Shown here piece after piece: positions 23,641 through 34,191 of a DNA stretch of 64,000 nucleotides. This DNA is from RUG695 sp050943135 (GTDB lineage Bacteria; Planctomycetota; Planctomycetia; Pirellulales; Thermoguttaceae): positions 1-64,000 of the forward strand of contig JBMNOP010000008.1 in assembly GCA_050943135.1 (NCBI GenBank). Reading direction: 5' to 3'. Under the pieces are notes generated by a model. The model searched no databases, was not told the origin of the DNA, and saw only the letters and a program-made list of their open reading frames with translations. Position 1 is the first letter of the stretch; each line of letters opens with the position of its first letter. Both the position numbers and the translations under genes were made by a program.

Positions 23641-26484
23641 ATGGCGCAGCACACGATTCCCACCGAACGAGAGTATTACCGAAGCATATTATCCCGAAGA
23701 AACCTTTCGATGAAACAGACCTCCGAGACCCCGATGATGCGCCAGTACGCCGAAGCCAAACGTGCTGCCGGCGATGCGCTTCTCCTCTTCCGCATGGGTG
23801 ATTTCTACGAGCTTTTCTATGACGACGCCCACCTTGCCGGAAACCTGCTCGGGCTGACCGTTACCACGCGCGACCGGCACAAGGGGCCCGACGCGATGCC
23901 GATGGCCGGGTTCCCCCATCACCAGCTTGACCTCTACCTGGCGAAACTGATCAACGCCGGGTGTAAAGTCGCGGTTTGCGAACAGATGGAAGACCCGAAA
24001 AAGGCCAAGACGATCGTTAAGCGCGAAGTGATTCGCGTGGTGACCCCCGGCACGGTGATGGACGATACGATTCTCGATCCGAAGACGAGCAATTACCTGG
24101 TTGCCGTTACGCTCCCGGCCAAACCGGACCTGGTCTCGGGCGAAGATGGGCTCCCCCTCGACGGAGATGGCGAGGCAGCCACGCGTCGACCGAAAGGGGT
24201 TGCCCCCGAAGAAAAGGCGGGGGTGGCCTGGGTCGAACTTTCGACCGGCGAGTTTACCGCCGCCACGGTCCCGTTTCGGGAAGTTGCCGACCTTCTGGCC
24301 CGGATTCACCCGGCAGAACTGTTGATTCCCGAAAATTTCGCCCCTTACTTCCCCGAACATTCCGACTCCCCGGTGCGTACGCTCCGACCCGACTGGACTT
24401 TTGCGCTCCGGTCGGCCGTCGAAAACCTGCATCACCTCTTTCGTGTGACCACGCTGGAGGGGTTCTCGTTTTCGCCGGAGGCCGATCCGCTTGCCATCAG
24501 CGCGGCCGGCGGCGTTTACAGCTACCTGCGCGAAACACAAAAGCAGTCGCTCGACCATATCGAAACATTGAAAAAATATCAACCGGGCCTTCAGCTCGAA
24601 ATCGACGAAGCAAGCCAACGGAGCCTCGAAATTTTACGTAACAGCCGTGACGGGCGTCGGGAAGGTTCCCTGCTCGGCGCGGTCGATACGTGTATTACAC
24701 CGATGGGAAGCCGTCTGTTGGCTTCGTGGTTGGCGTATCCCCTGACCGACATCGCCGAAATCGTCCGTCGCCAAGACGCGGTCGCCGAACTGCTTGACGG
24801 ACACGCGCTCCGAGACCTGATACGTGCCAAACTCCGGTCGGTTTCGGACCTGGCACGAACCGCCTCGCGCGTGGCGCAGCGCCGCGTCTCGCCGCGCGAC
24901 CTGGTCGGGATCCGTAAAACCCTCGAGGTCCTTCCCGAACCGAAGACCGAACTGGCCCGATGCGCCTCACCCTTTCTGAAATCCTGCGCCGACAGGATCC
25001 ATCCACTCGAAGATTTCACGGACGAGTTGCGCCGTGCGCTCGGTGACGACACCCCGCTGAACTATCGGGAAGGCGGTTTTATCGTTGCGGGTTACGATAC
25101 GCGTCTCGACGAACTGCGCGATTTACAGACCGGCGGTAAACGATGGCTCGCCGAATTTCAGGCGTCCGAAATTCGAAAGACGGGAATCCCGACCCTGAAA
25201 GTCGGGTTCAATTCCGTTTTCGGGTACTATATCGAGGTGACTCGGGCACACTCTGATAAGGTTCCCGGGAACTACATTCGGAAACAGACACTCAAAAACG
25301 CCGAACGTTACATTACCGAAGAACTGAAAGTCTACGAAGAGAAGGTCCTTCGCGCCGAAGAAGAAGCCAGGGTCCGCGAGTTTGAACTGTTCGACGGCCT
25401 GGTACAACTTGCGATCGACCGGCGGGCGGAACTCCAGGCCAACGCCGCCGCGTTGGCGAATCTCGATGTGTTGGCCTCGATGGCCGATGTCGCCGCCGCG
25501 CGCGGTTATTGCCGACCGAAGATGGTCGAGGAGCCGATTTTGCACCTGCGCGACGGGCGTCATCCGGTACTCGACGCCGCCGATCCGGGGAATTTTGTGC
25601 CGAACGATGCCGACTGTTCCCCCGACAAGGTGATGATCCACCTGATCACCGGTCCGAACATGGCGGGGAAGAGCACGTATATCAGGCAGATCGCCCTTCT
25701 GGTCCTTCTGGCACAGACCGGTTCGTTCATTCCGGCCTCGGAAGCCGAGATCGGGATCACCGACCGGATCTTCGCACGGATCGGCGCTTCCGACGAGTTA
25801 ACACGCGGAATGAGTACCTTTATGGTCGAAATGATCGAAACGGCTCGTATCCTAAACGGAGCGACACGCCGCAGTCTGGTCATTCTCGACGAGATCGGGC
25901 GGGGAACAAGTACGTACGACGGCATCTCGCTGGCCTGGGGGATTGTCGAGGCGCTCAGTCATCGCCCGCTGCCTCCCGGCCTGCCCGACACCGTCGACGG
26001 CTCGAAAGGATGCCGCACCTTTTTCGCAACCCACTATCACGAACTGACGAATCTGTCTGATACGTGTTCCGGTGTCGACAATCTGAATGTCGCGGTTCGG
26101 GAGTGGGACGAGCAGATCGCGTTTTTGCATAAGATCGTTCCGGGCCCCGCCGATCGGAGTTACGGGATTCATGTGGCACGGCTCGCCGGGGTGCCGCGTC
26201 ACGTGATCCGCCGGGCACAGACGATTCTCGATACCCTGGAAGCCTCGCACCTGCAGGCGGCCCGCGATGCCCTGGGCGGTGTTCTGAAAAGCGTTGGGGC
26301 GACGCCGTTTGACGCGCCGGAACCGCCGCGTTCCGGGAAACGCCGGAAGCCAACGGTTCAGTTTTCTCTCTTCGGGCCGGAAGATCACCCGGTGATCGAC
26401 GAGATCCGTTCGGTCGATGTCGAGAACCTGACCCCGCTTCAGGCCATGACGCTCATTTCCCGTTGGAAGGAAGAACTCGAGTAG
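23641..26484 (+). CDS. mutS: DNA mismatch repair protein MutS
   Basis: 947 residues from the ATG at 23641; an ATG at 23710 is also possible. It recognises mismatches and starts repair. The mismatch-binding motif is GDFYELF in domain I. The connector, lever and clamp domains follow. The ATPase has Walker A GPNMAGKSTY, Walker B LVILDEIGRGTS and the STFMVEM signature, with FFATHYHELT after it. The C-terminal helix-turn-helix region (HLQAARDALGG) is shortened. The 3' end overlaps the convergent oxidoreductase gene by 32 bp. No mutL is in the window. Confidence 0.97.
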   Translation: MAQHTIPTEREYYRSILSRRNLSMKQTSETPMMRQYAEAKRAAGDALLLFRMGDFYELFYDDAHLAGNLLGLTVTTRDRHKGPDAMPMAGFPHHQLDLYLAKLINAGCKVAVCEQMEDPKKAKTIVKREVIRVVTPGTVMDDTILDPKTSNYLVAVTLPAKPDLVSGEDGLPLDGDGEAATRRPKGVAPEEKAGVAWVELSTGEFTAATVPFREVADLLARIHPAELLIPENFAPYFPEHSDSPVRTLRPDWTFALRSAVENLHHLFRVTTLEGFSFSPEADPLAISAAGGVYSYLRETQKQSLDHIETLKKYQPGLQLEIDEASQRSLEILRNSRDGRREGSLLGAVDTCITPMGSRLLASWLAYPLTDIAEIVRRQDAVAELLDGHALRDLIRAKLRSVSDLARTASRVAQRRVSPRDLVGIRKTLEVLPEPKTELARCASPFLKSCADRIHPLEDFTDELRRALGDDTPLNYREGGFIVAGYDTRLDELRDLQTGGKRWLAEFQASEIRKTGIPTLKVGFNSVFGYYIEVTRAHSDKVPGNYIRKQTLKNAERYITEELKVYEEKVLRAEEEARVREFELFDGLVQLAIDRRAELQANAAALANLDVLASMADVAAARGYCRPKMVEEPILHLRDGRHPVLDAADPGNFVPNDADCSPDKVMIHLITGPNMAGKSTYIRQIALLVLLAQTGSFIPASEAEIGITDRIFARIGASDELTRGMSTFMVEMIETARILNGATRRSLVILDEIGRGTSTYDGISLAWGIVEALSHRPLPPGLPDTVDGSKGCRTFFATHYHELTNLSDTCSGVDNLNVAVREWDEQIAFLHKIVPGPADRSYGIHVARLAGVPRHVIRRAQTILDTLEASHLQAARDALGGVLKSVGATPFDAPEPPRSGKRRKPTVQFSLFGPEDHPVIDEIRSVDVENLTPLQAMTLISRWKEELE

Positions 26485-27622
26485 CACAGTCGACCCAGTT
26501 GTGCCGCGTCGCCGACTCTTCGACCGCGTCCAGGAACTTCTGAATACAAATTCCGCGGAAGAGGTCCGGTTCGGCGGGGATTCCCCGCTCGATCGCGGCA
26601 ACGAATGTCGTTAAACAGGCCGTGTGGGCACGAGTCCAACCGGCAACCGATTTTGGGGAAGGGAACTCGCTGTGCGGCGGAGCATAGCGGGCCCCGGTGG
26701 CAATCTGCATCCAGCCCTGCGGGTTTGCCGTGTCGTAGTAATACAGAAAGTGCGCATCTGCCAGAGAAAACCGCAGTGCGCCTTTTTCCCCGTAGATTTC
26801 CAGAAACATCTCGTCTTCGGAGCCGACGGCGAGTTTTGTCGCCTCGATCACGCCACGTGTGGCAAAACCGGTTCCCGGGTCGGTTTTACGGGTCATCATC
26901 GTGAAGGCGTCTTCGGATTCGACTTTTCTCTTTCGGCCCGTTACCGGGTCGATGCGCGTGGGGTAGGCGATTACGGTGTCGGCATTGACCGCGTCGGGAA
27001 GCCCGACGAGCCAACCGATCAGGTCGCTCAAGTGAGAGCCCAGATCGCGGATCGTCCCGCCGCCGCGGTCGAACTTCCATTTGTACGGCACGTCGGGCGA
27101 GGCATTGCTGCCGTGGCGGTAGGCTGCCCGGTACTGAAACACATGTCCGAGCCTTCCGGCGTTGATAAGGCGCTTCGCCTCGATCAGCGCCGGAATGAAC
27201 CGCAAGTGGAACGTCATCATATGGGTTTTTCCGTAGAGAGGGGCGCCCGCGGCGTCGGTGCGTCTCAGCGCCTCCTCGACCCGCAAGGCCTCGTCGAGGC
27301 AGGCGGTGATCGGCTTATCGCAGTAGATGTGTTTTCGATTTTCAATCGCCGAAAGGAGCGGCGCGACATGTTCACGGTTCGGTGTGCAGATGTGTACCGC
27401 GTCGATTTCCGGGTTTTCGGTGATTTCGTGCCAGTCGGTGACGCTGCGGCACCCGAGCATTTCTCCGGCCACCCGTGCGGTCTCGGCGTGTGCGGTGGCA
27501 ACCATCGCGATCTGCGGTTTGGTTTCAAGATCGCGTGCGTAAAATGGGAACGCCCGATATCCGAAGGCGTGAACCTTTCCGATCATTCCGAATCCGATGA
27601 TTCCGACACGTAACTTTTTCAT
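26453..27622 (-). CDS. Gfo/Idh/MocA family NAD(P)-dependent oxidoreductase
   Basis: 389 residues from an ATG at 27620-27622, preceded by GGGAAG. The Rossmann motif is VGIIGFGMIGKVHAFGYRA. The EKP-type motif region reads HIYCDKPITACLDEA. The second domain contains GGGTIRDLGSHLSDLIGWLVG, typical of sugar or inositol dehydrogenases of this family. Substrate is unknown; many paralogues exist in planctomycetes. The last 32 bp overlap the end of mutS on the other strand. Confidence 0.9.
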   Translation of the reverse strand: MKKLRVGIIGFGMIGKVHAFGYRAFPFYARDLETKPQIAMVATAHAETARVAGEMLGCRSVTDWHEITENPEIDAVHICTPNREHVAPLLSAIENRKHIYCDKPITACLDEALRVEEALRRTDAAGAPLYGKTHMMTFHLRFIPALIEAKRLINAGRLGHVFQYRAAYRHGSNASPDVPYKWKFDRGGGTIRDLGSHLSDLIGWLVGLPDAVNADTVIAYPTRIDPVTGRKRKVESEDAFTMMTRKTDPGTGFATRGVIEATKLAVGSEDEMFLEIYGEKGALRFSLADAHFLYYYDTANPQGWMQIATGARYAPPHSEFPSPKSVAGWTRAHTACLTTFVAAIERGIPAEPDLFRGICIQKFLDAVEESATRHNWVDCATRVLPSNGK

Positions 27623-27667
27623 CTTGTTCTTCCCTTTTTCGCTTTGCGGACTGTTGTTGTTTCTGCA

Positions 27668-27713
27668 CAAAAAAGGCGTCCTTTGAAAAACGCGGGGAAT
27701 TTCAAAGGACGCC
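27668..27713 (-). terminator. Terminator of gyrA
   Basis: A perfect 14-bp stem (GGCGTCCTTTGAAA at 27675-27688 with its complement at 27700-27713) and an 11-base loop. On the minus strand it ends in a run of six T. Confidence 0.92.
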
Positions 27714-27748
27714 GGCGGTAAAAGGCGGGGCGTTTTGCGTCGGCACGC

Positions 27749-30613
27749 TTATTCGTCGTCGGTCGATTTGACCACGCCGGCATCTTCGCTCGGAACCGGT
27801 TTGACGGCAACCAGAACATCGTCTTCGTCAACGTTCATCACGCGTACGCCCTGCGTGTTTCGACCGACGATGGGGATATCGTCGACCGAAATCCGCTGAA
27901 TCTTACCGCGGGCAGTGATCATCATCACCTCTCCGCCGTCGGCGACCGGGACAATCGCGATCACCGGGCCGTTGCGCTCGTTTGTTTTGATATCTTTCAG
28001 ACCGCTGCCGCCGCGTCGCTGTACACGGTAGGAACGGGTGGAATTGACCTCGTTGGAGTCGTCGGCGGTTTCGGAATCGTCTTCGGCGGGCTCGGTGTCA
28101 TTTTCTTCAAGCACGTCGTCGGATTCCGGGATGGCGCCATTTTCGGAAAGATCTTGGGCGTTCGGGCCGAACGGCGTACGTTTTCCGTAACCGTTGGCGC
28201 AGACCGTCAGAAGCGTGGCGTTCTCGTCGGCGACAACCATCCCGACCACGCTGTCGCCGGCACGGAGCGAGATCCCCTTGACCCCGCTCGCATTGCGTCC
28301 CATCGCGCGGACGTCGGACTGGCGGAATCGGATCGCCTGGCCTTTAGCGGTCGAAAGGAGAATTTCGTCGTTCGGACCGCAGGCGCAGACATCGATCAGC
28401 TCGTCTCCTTCTCGGAGTTTGATTGCGATCAGACCCGATTTGAGAGGACGGCGATAGGCGACCAGCGGCGTCTTTTTGACGAGACCCTTTTTGGTGGCCA
28501 TGATCAGGTAGTGATCGGGCAGATCAAAATCTTTGATAGCCAGGCAGTCTTGGATCTGTTCGCCTTCGTCGAGATGGAGGAGGTTGACCAGCGCCCGCCC
28601 CTTGGCGTCGCGCGAAAGTTGCGGCAGACCGTAGACCTTGTGCCAGTAGACCTTCCCTTTGTTGGTGAAGAACATCAGGTAGGCGTGGGTGCTTGCCACA
28701 AAGAGATGGCTGACAGGGTCTTCGTCATCGGTCTTAGCCCCTTTGAGCCCCTTGCCTCCGCGGTTCTGAATACGGTACTCGATGACCGGAGTCCGCTTGA
28801 TATATCCCCCCGCCGTGATCGAGACAACCATCGTTTCTTCATCGATGAGGGATTCCATGTCGATATCGGTGAGTTCCTCGAAGCTGATCTCGGTACGGCG
28901 CTTGTCGCCGAACTTCTTTTTGACGTCGACCAAGTCGTCTCGGATAATCGCCAAGATGTTTTTCTCGTCGGAAATGATCCGGCGGAACTCGGCGATATCG
29001 ACCAGGAGGGTTTGATATTCGCCGCCGAGTTTTTCCTGTTCCAGGTTGACCAACTGGCCGAGGGTCATCTTTAGGATGGCATCGGCCTGTACCGGCGTGA
29101 GAGAATACGATTCGGCGACCTGCCCTTCGTGGTTTTCGACGAACGCCCGGTAACCCTCCTCGCCGAGGGCACGCTCCAGAAGTGCGGCAGGAGATTTGAT
29201 TTGCATCAGGCGCTCTTTGGCCTCTTGTTGCGTCGCGCTGGTACGGATGACGCGGATCACTTCGTCGATATTGGCATGGGCGATCAGAAGCCCCTCGACC
29301 GTGTGCTGGCGTTTGAGCGCTTTGTTCATCAGGAAGAGGGTACGGCGGCGGATCACCGAGACACGGTGACGCACGAACTCCTCTATCATGTTCTTGAAGG
29401 TGAGCACGCGCGGTTGGCCGTCGACCAGCGCGAGCATAATGATCGAGAAAGTGTCTTGCAGTGGTGTATACCGATAGAGCTGGTTCAGGACAATTTCGGG
29501 GTCGGCATCGCGCTTGAGGTCAAGGATCAGGCGGACCGGTTCGTTAAGGTCAGATTCATTGCGGATATTCGAAATGCCGGTGATCTTCCCCTCGTTGACC
29601 ACCTCGGCGATTTTTTCTTCGATGCGGTCGCGCGCCTGCTGGTAGGGTATCTCGGTGATGACAATCCGCGAGCGTTTTCCGTGCTCTTCGATCGTGGCGC
29701 GGGCGCGGACCACAACGCTCCCGCGGCCCTGGAGGTAGCCGCGTCGGATCCCACTCGTACCGCAGATGATTCCGCCGGTCGGGAAGTCGGGCCCGGGGCA
29801 GATCCGCAGGAGCTCAAACGGGGAGACGTCGGGATCGTCGATCACGGCGATCGTCGCATCACAGATTTCCCCCAGGTTGTGCGGCGGAACGCTTGTGGCC
29901 ATCCCGACGGCGATCCCGTTGGCGCCGTTGGCCAGAAGGTTCGGTACCTTCGAGGGAAGAACCGTCGGTTCCATGTTTCGCTCGTCATAACTGGGAACGA
30001 AATCGACCGTGTCGAGGTTGAGGTCTTCCAAGAGGGCCATCGCCATGCCGGAAAGACGCGCCTCGGTATAACGCATGGCCGCCGGGGGAAGACCGGCAAT
30101 CGAACCGAAGTTCCCTTGTTTGTCGACCAAGACATAGCGCATGTTCCACTCTTGCGCCATACGAACCAGTGTCGGATAGACGACGGCCTCTCCATGGGGA
30201 TGGTAATTACCGCTGGTATCTCCCGAAATTTTGGCGCACTTGATACGGGCCGAACCGGGACTGAGGTTCAGATCGTTCATTGCCACCAGAATACGACGTT
30301 GCGAGGGCTTGAGCCCGTCGCGCACGTCGGGGAGCGCGCGACTGACGATGACGCTCATCGCGTAGGTGAGGTAGCTCCCTTTCATCTCGTTCTCGATCGA
30401 CCTCTGCAGAAGACGTGTGCCGTCGGGGAGATAGAGTTGCCCGTCGGTACCGACCGTCGGAACAAGCGGGTCGGGCGAGCCTTCGCCTTTTTCCTGTTGC
30501 GGGCGGGGCTCGGGTGTCTCACCGGGATTGTTTTCGCGGTCGTCGTCTTCGGGAGGAAGATTGTTGTTATCTGATGACAAAGGGCACCCCCAGGGTTTAT
30601 TGGCGACCGCCAC
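27749..30613 (-). CDS. gyrA: DNA gyrase subunit A
   Basis: 954 residues from a GTG at 30611-30613; a TTG at 30578-30580 after GGGGG is an alternative start. It carries the DNA-cleaving half of gyrase. The active-site Tyr is Y182 in AAMRYTEARLS. The quinolone pocket reads HPHGEAVVYPTLVRMAQ, so the usual Ser and Asp are Ala143 and Pro147. The C-terminal pinwheel has the GyrA box in the form QRRGGSGLKDIK, which identifies it as GyrA rather than ParC. An acidic insertion of about 40 residues (rich in Asp/Glu/Ser, SDDVLEENDTEPAEDDSETA) precedes the box. gyrB is not adjacent. A -10 (TATAAT, minus, 30763-30768) lies about 150 bp upstream. Confidence 0.97.
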   Translation of the reverse strand: MAVANKPWGCPLSSDNNNLPPEDDDRENNPGETPEPRPQQEKGEGSPDPLVPTVGTDGQLYLPDGTRLLQRSIENEMKGSYLTYAMSVIVSRALPDVRDGLKPSQRRILVAMNDLNLSPGSARIKCAKISGDTSGNYHPHGEAVVYPTLVRMAQEWNMRYVLVDKQGNFGSIAGLPPAAMRYTEARLSGMAMALLEDLNLDTVDFVPSYDERNMEPTVLPSKVPNLLANGANGIAVGMATSVPPHNLGEICDATIAVIDDPDVSPFELLRICPGPDFPTGGIICGTSGIRRGYLQGRGSVVVRARATIEEHGKRSRIVITEIPYQQARDRIEEKIAEVVNEGKITGISNIRNESDLNEPVRLILDLKRDADPEIVLNQLYRYTPLQDTFSIIMLALVDGQPRVLTFKNMIEEFVRHRVSVIRRRTLFLMNKALKRQHTVEGLLIAHANIDEVIRVIRTSATQQEAKERLMQIKSPAALLERALGEEGYRAFVENHEGQVAESYSLTPVQADAILKMTLGQLVNLEQEKLGGEYQTLLVDIAEFRRIISDEKNILAIIRDDLVDVKKKFGDKRRTEISFEELTDIDMESLIDEETMVVSITAGGYIKRTPVIEYRIQNRGGKGLKGAKTDDEDPVSHLFVASTHAYLMFFTNKGKVYWHKVYGLPQLSRDAKGRALVNLLHLDEGEQIQDCLAIKDFDLPDHYLIMATKKGLVKKTPLVAYRRPLKSGLIAIKLREGDELIDVCACGPNDEILLSTAKGQAIRFRQSDVRAMGRNASGVKGISLRAGDSVVGMVVADENATLLTVCANGYGKRTPFGPNAQDLSENGAIPESDDVLEENDTEPAEDDSETADDSNEVNSTRSYRVQRRGGSGLKDIKTNERNGPVIAIVPVADGGEVMMITARGKIQRISVDDIPIVGRNTQGVRVMNVDEDDVLVAVKPVPSEDAGVVKSTDDE

Positions 30614-31142
30614 ACGGCGGCCCGCCGGATTTCCGTTTCGGCGGCTGCGGTTCCCTTACAAACCGGCTCGGAAAGAGGAAGACCCGCCGCCGTACCGGCT
30701 ACGGTGGACAAGCCTCTCACCTCCAAGAAGGGAAGTCGCAACTTATGCGTATAATTGGGTTTATTATATCAAATTCGGCGATTTGAAAAAGAGTCCTTCG
30801 GGGATTTGCATGGGGGAAAGTCGGTTTTCCCCGCCGACCAACACACACCTCACAGGAGGAGAGGGGCCGTCCCGACTTTCTTGTTCCCCTTCGTTTTTCC
30901 GAAAGACTAAGGGGGAGAATCTCAAAGAAAGGGTGCAATTGAGTCTGTGCAGAAAAGTCTGGGAATGGCCCGCAGTTCTATGGCAGGGTGGGATACGCCA
31001 CATCAGAGACCGTTGGAGCCTATATGGATGGCCAAAAAGAAAGAGATTTATCACGCCAAACCGTTGACCGACAGGCAAAAGCAGGTTCGAGTTTGTGATC
31101 ATCCACGAGAGTCGAATGGTGGGAGTAGGCGGCAGCGTCTGT
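30614..31142. other. Intergenic region between gyrA and the PIN/TRAM gene
   Basis: No gene is supported on either strand. The left half contains the gyrA -10 candidate at 30763-30768; the rest shows no recognisable RNA or repeat. Confidence 0.5.
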
Positions 31143-31171
31143 TTGACGGCAAGGAGAAATTATACTATACT
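31143..31171 (+). promoter_or_regulatory. Promoter of the PIN/TRAM gene
   Basis: TTGACG (31143-31148) and TATACT (31166-31171) are separated by 17 bases. The leader would be about 138 bases. Confidence 0.7.
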
Positions 31172-31315
31172 TTAATCGAAGGCTGCGTATGGTTTCACCA
31201 TACAAACGGCTCTGCCGTAGGGATGGGTATTTATGGACGTAAGTTCACACTCCCGATTTTCCGTTTCTCCACATTTTGATTCGGAATTTCGGTTCTTTGA
31301 CTTGAAAGTTCGTTT

Positions 31316-32404
31316 ATGGCTTTGATGATTCTTCGCGTGATTTTTCTGGTGGTGACCGCCGGAGTCGGAATTTTTATTGTCCGAACCGGCGGTATCGGCG
31401 GAAATATCGACCTGAACCTGAAATCGTTTTTTGCCCTGTTGGTTCTCGCCTTTGGCGTGATCGCAATCGATATGTCGTTCCCCAAAAAGAAGGTGGCACT
31501 CATCAGCGCGATCTACTTCGGACTTCTCATCGGTCTGGTGATGACGTTTTTCTTCGCCACGGCCCTTGAACCATATTTCGTTGACGACGAGTCGGGCGCC
31601 CTGCGGCGAAGCGTCTCGGCGGTCATGCTCATTTTTTTCAGTTATGTCGGGGTCAGTTTCCTTTTACAGACCCAGAACGACTTCCGCTTCATTATCCCCT
31701 TCGTTGAGTTTCAGCGTGACGTAAAGGGGATTAAGCCGTTTGTGCTCGATACGAGCGTGGTCATTGACGGGCGGATCGCCGACATCATGGAGACGAAGAT
31801 TCTCGACGCCCCCTTGGTGATACCACGATTCGCCATCCTGGAACTCCAGCATATTGCCGACAGCGCCGATCGGAATCGACGGTCCCGCGGCCGTCGCGGC
31901 CTCGATGTTCTGAGTAAACTCCAGAACATGGAAGGGGTTGATCTGCGAATCGACGACTCGGATCTGCCGGAATATCAGAAGCAGCCGGTCGACTTGAAAC
32001 TGGTCGCTCTGGTCAAACATTTGGGCGGCAAACTTGTCACGAACGACTACAACCTCAACAAGGTAGCCAAAATCCAGGGGGTCACGGTCATCAACCTCAA
32101 CGACCTTTCGAACGCGCTGAAGCCGGTCTTTCTGCCGGGCGAACGAATAGAGGTCGACATCATCAAAAGCGGCGAAGAAGCCGGGCAGGGGGTTGCCTAC
32201 CTCGACGACGGCACGATGGTGGTGGTCGATCAGGGGCGGGGGCATATCGCCGAACGGGTTGCCGTAACCGTTACAAGCGTACTCCAAACAAGTGCCGGAC
32301 GGATGATCTTTGCGCGTTATGAGGCAACCACCAAAAAACTGAAAGGAACCACGATCGTTTTAGACGATATGAGACCCGGAGTCGACGGCGGTCCCGTCTC
32401 GTGA
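31316..32404 (+). CDS. Membrane-anchored PIN/TRAM-domain protein (YacL-like)
   Basis: 362 residues. Four N-terminal membrane helices span about 4-22, 38-53, 60-82 and 97-119. The PIN nuclease-like domain begins FVLDTSVVIDGRIADI with the first acidic residue and continues through VTNDYNLNKVAKIQGV. The C-terminal TRAM domain (LPGERIEVDIIKSGEEAGQG) suggests RNA binding. The architecture matches Bacillus YacL-type proteins, whose role is unclear. It is followed by the Minf_1886-type gene, 65 bp apart on the same strand. Confidence 0.9.
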   Translation: MALMILRVIFLVVTAGVGIFIVRTGGIGGNIDLNLKSFFALLVLAFGVIAIDMSFPKKKVALISAIYFGLLIGLVMTFFFATALEPYFVDDESGALRRSVSAVMLIFFSYVGVSFLLQTQNDFRFIIPFVEFQRDVKGIKPFVLDTSVVIDGRIADIMETKILDAPLVIPRFAILELQHIADSADRNRRSRGRRGLDVLSKLQNMEGVDLRIDDSDLPEYQKQPVDLKLVALVKHLGGKLVTNDYNLNKVAKIQGVTVINLNDLSNALKPVFLPGERIEVDIIKSGEEAGQGVAYLDDGTMVVVDQGRGHIAERVAVTVTSVLQTSAGRMIFARYEATTKKLKGTTIVLDDMRPGVDGGPVS

Positions 32405-32469
32405 GAGTGTCCCGTGGCTTCGTTTCGCAACCAGTTGAATTCGATGAAGACATCATCTGTAAGGTATCA

Positions 32470-32871
32470 ATGGATTTCGAAAACTCCCTGACCGAGCTTC
32501 TGAGGGATGATCGGCGGTACAAGATCGAATCGTATCGGTTCGTCAACAGTGTCCTTAACTACGCGATCAAGCGCCTCGATAAAGAAACCGCGGCTATCTC
32601 GAAAGAGTCGGCAGCCGAGGAAGCGCCGTTTGTCAGTGGACGGGAGATCTGTTACGCCGCGCGTGATTACGCGCTTGAACAGTATGGGTTTCTGGCTCGG
32701 ACCGTTTTGTACGAACTCGGCATCAGGAAAACCGAAGATATCGGTCAGATCGTCTTTAATCTGTTTGAAATCATCCAAATCCAGAAGAACGTCGATGACC
32801 AAATCGAAGATTTCTGCGACGTGTTCGATCTGGGCGAGGAGCTCGATCGCGGATTTCGGTTTATCAAATAA
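32470..32871 (+). CDS. Minf_1886 family conserved protein
   Basis: 133 residues from the ATG at 32470 (AAGG six bases upstream; an in-frame GTG at 32401 is unlikely). The pattern RYKIESYRFVNSVLNYA, then FVSGREICYAARDYALEQYG and GIRKTEDIGQIVFNLFE, is that of the Minf_1886 family found in Verrucomicrobia and Planctomycetes. Function is unknown; the protein is soluble and acidic at its C-terminus (EDFCDVFDLGEELD). Confidence 0.88.
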   Translation: MDFENSLTELLRDDRRYKIESYRFVNSVLNYAIKRLDKETAAISKESAAEEAPFVSGREICYAARDYALEQYGFLARTVLYELGIRKTEDIGQIVFNLFEIIQIQKNVDDQIEDFCDVFDLGEELDRGFRFIK

Positions 32872-33540
32872 CGCCCTCTCTCCTCTTCTTCCCTTTTTGT
32901 CGTCTGTCCGCTTTTACCGTGACGGTTCGGAATCTTTTTGCAGGTTGTTTCCGAGTCTGTTTTCCGTTATCCTTAGCGAACGAGAGATAACTCACCGAGG
33001 ATGAAGTTTCCGAAGAGAAAAGATGGCGGCGGAAAAGATCGTGCAAACGGCAGGGTGGAAGATCCCGGGGAATTCGTCCACCGAAGTTGCCCGCTTCAAC
33101 GGAGGCGTTCCCTTTGGTGCGAATCGGAACAACGGTGGTCTCGATCCGAAGACCTGGGGACCGGTCACTCGGGTCCGCGCCCGTGGCGTAAGGGATCACC
33201 GACCCTTTCCCGAATTTTCATGAGATCCACCCCAAATCGCACGACGCCTCACGGAAAGAAACGGTCGTCGGCTCACGCACCCGGCGTCCCACGCCGGGGG
33301 GCCGAAAGCCGGACGACCTTCAACCTTGCCAAAGATGTTTACGACGAAAATTGATCCTGCAGAGAACCCGAATCATAAAACACGAAAGTCGGGGAATGTT
33401 CGAAAAACGGAACATGTTCGGCTCCGAGTCTCCAAACGTGGACGATACGAAATATTTTATCGGCGAGAGTTTTGAACCCTCTGACTGAATTTCGTGTGCG
33501 GGGAATCCCCTCTTTTTGATGGGACCTTCACGCTGGGTTG
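32872..33540. other. Gene-poor stretch
   Basis: No convincing gene, RNA or terminator is seen. It leads into a region of gene decay. Confidence 0.45.
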
Positions 33541-34191
33541 CTACAATAGTCGGTCTATCCGCCATCCCGAAAAGGGCGGCGTGGCCCTCGCGTGCCTCGC
33601 TCGAGGTGTCGGGGGAAGGGTTTTTTGGGCCGGATGGTTCAATCCGGTGGCCGACGATCCATACACATAACTCAACCGACCGAAAACAGACAATAAAGAG
33701 GCCGACAACGGGGATGTGTGAAATCCGACGAAGGACGCCGACTCAATCTTTCCCGGGAATGGGACAAAACCTTCGACCAAAGCCCGGAGATCGATCACCG
33801 CAGTGTCATCGTCCATAGCCGCCACGGTATCATGCCACACGCCGAAAAACGCTTCCGACCTCTCTCCGGCGATTGCCGTCTCGGGATCGTTCGGCGTGTC
33901 AAAGAGCGGTATTACAGACTCTGTTCCGGGTGATGGCCAAACACGGATTTTTGACGAGTGCCTTCGATTCCTCCCACGGCGGAGAAAGAAGCGGTCTACC
34001 AGCTGTGTCGCCTTGTCCGGGCGATCTGTGCCTGCGAAATCGTATTATGTTCCTTCGCCTGACCAACCTGAGAATCCGTACGGCGTGCGGTGCGGAAAAC
34101 AAGTCGGTGGCGAAGCTCGAAGGGGCGTGCGTCCTCGGCAGGAAAGTCGCCCGGAACGAAAGCGCACACCATGCGCGACAAATCGACGGGG
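33541..34191 (-). pseudogene. Possible frameshifted unknown gene downstream of the crcB remnant
   Basis: Two minus-strand frames look protein-like in succession. One, at about 34190-34000, contains DLSRMVCAFVPGDFPAEDA. The other, open from about 34044 to 33541, contains VIPLFDTPNDPETAIAGERS and VIDLRALVEGFVPFPGK. No single start gives an intact product and I do not recognise the family. They may be halves of one broken gene or chance frames. Confidence 0.3.

Noticed and set aside
33637..33660. GGTTCAATCCG, reminiscent of a tRNA T-loop
   Set aside because: No acceptor, D or anticodon stems can be formed around it.
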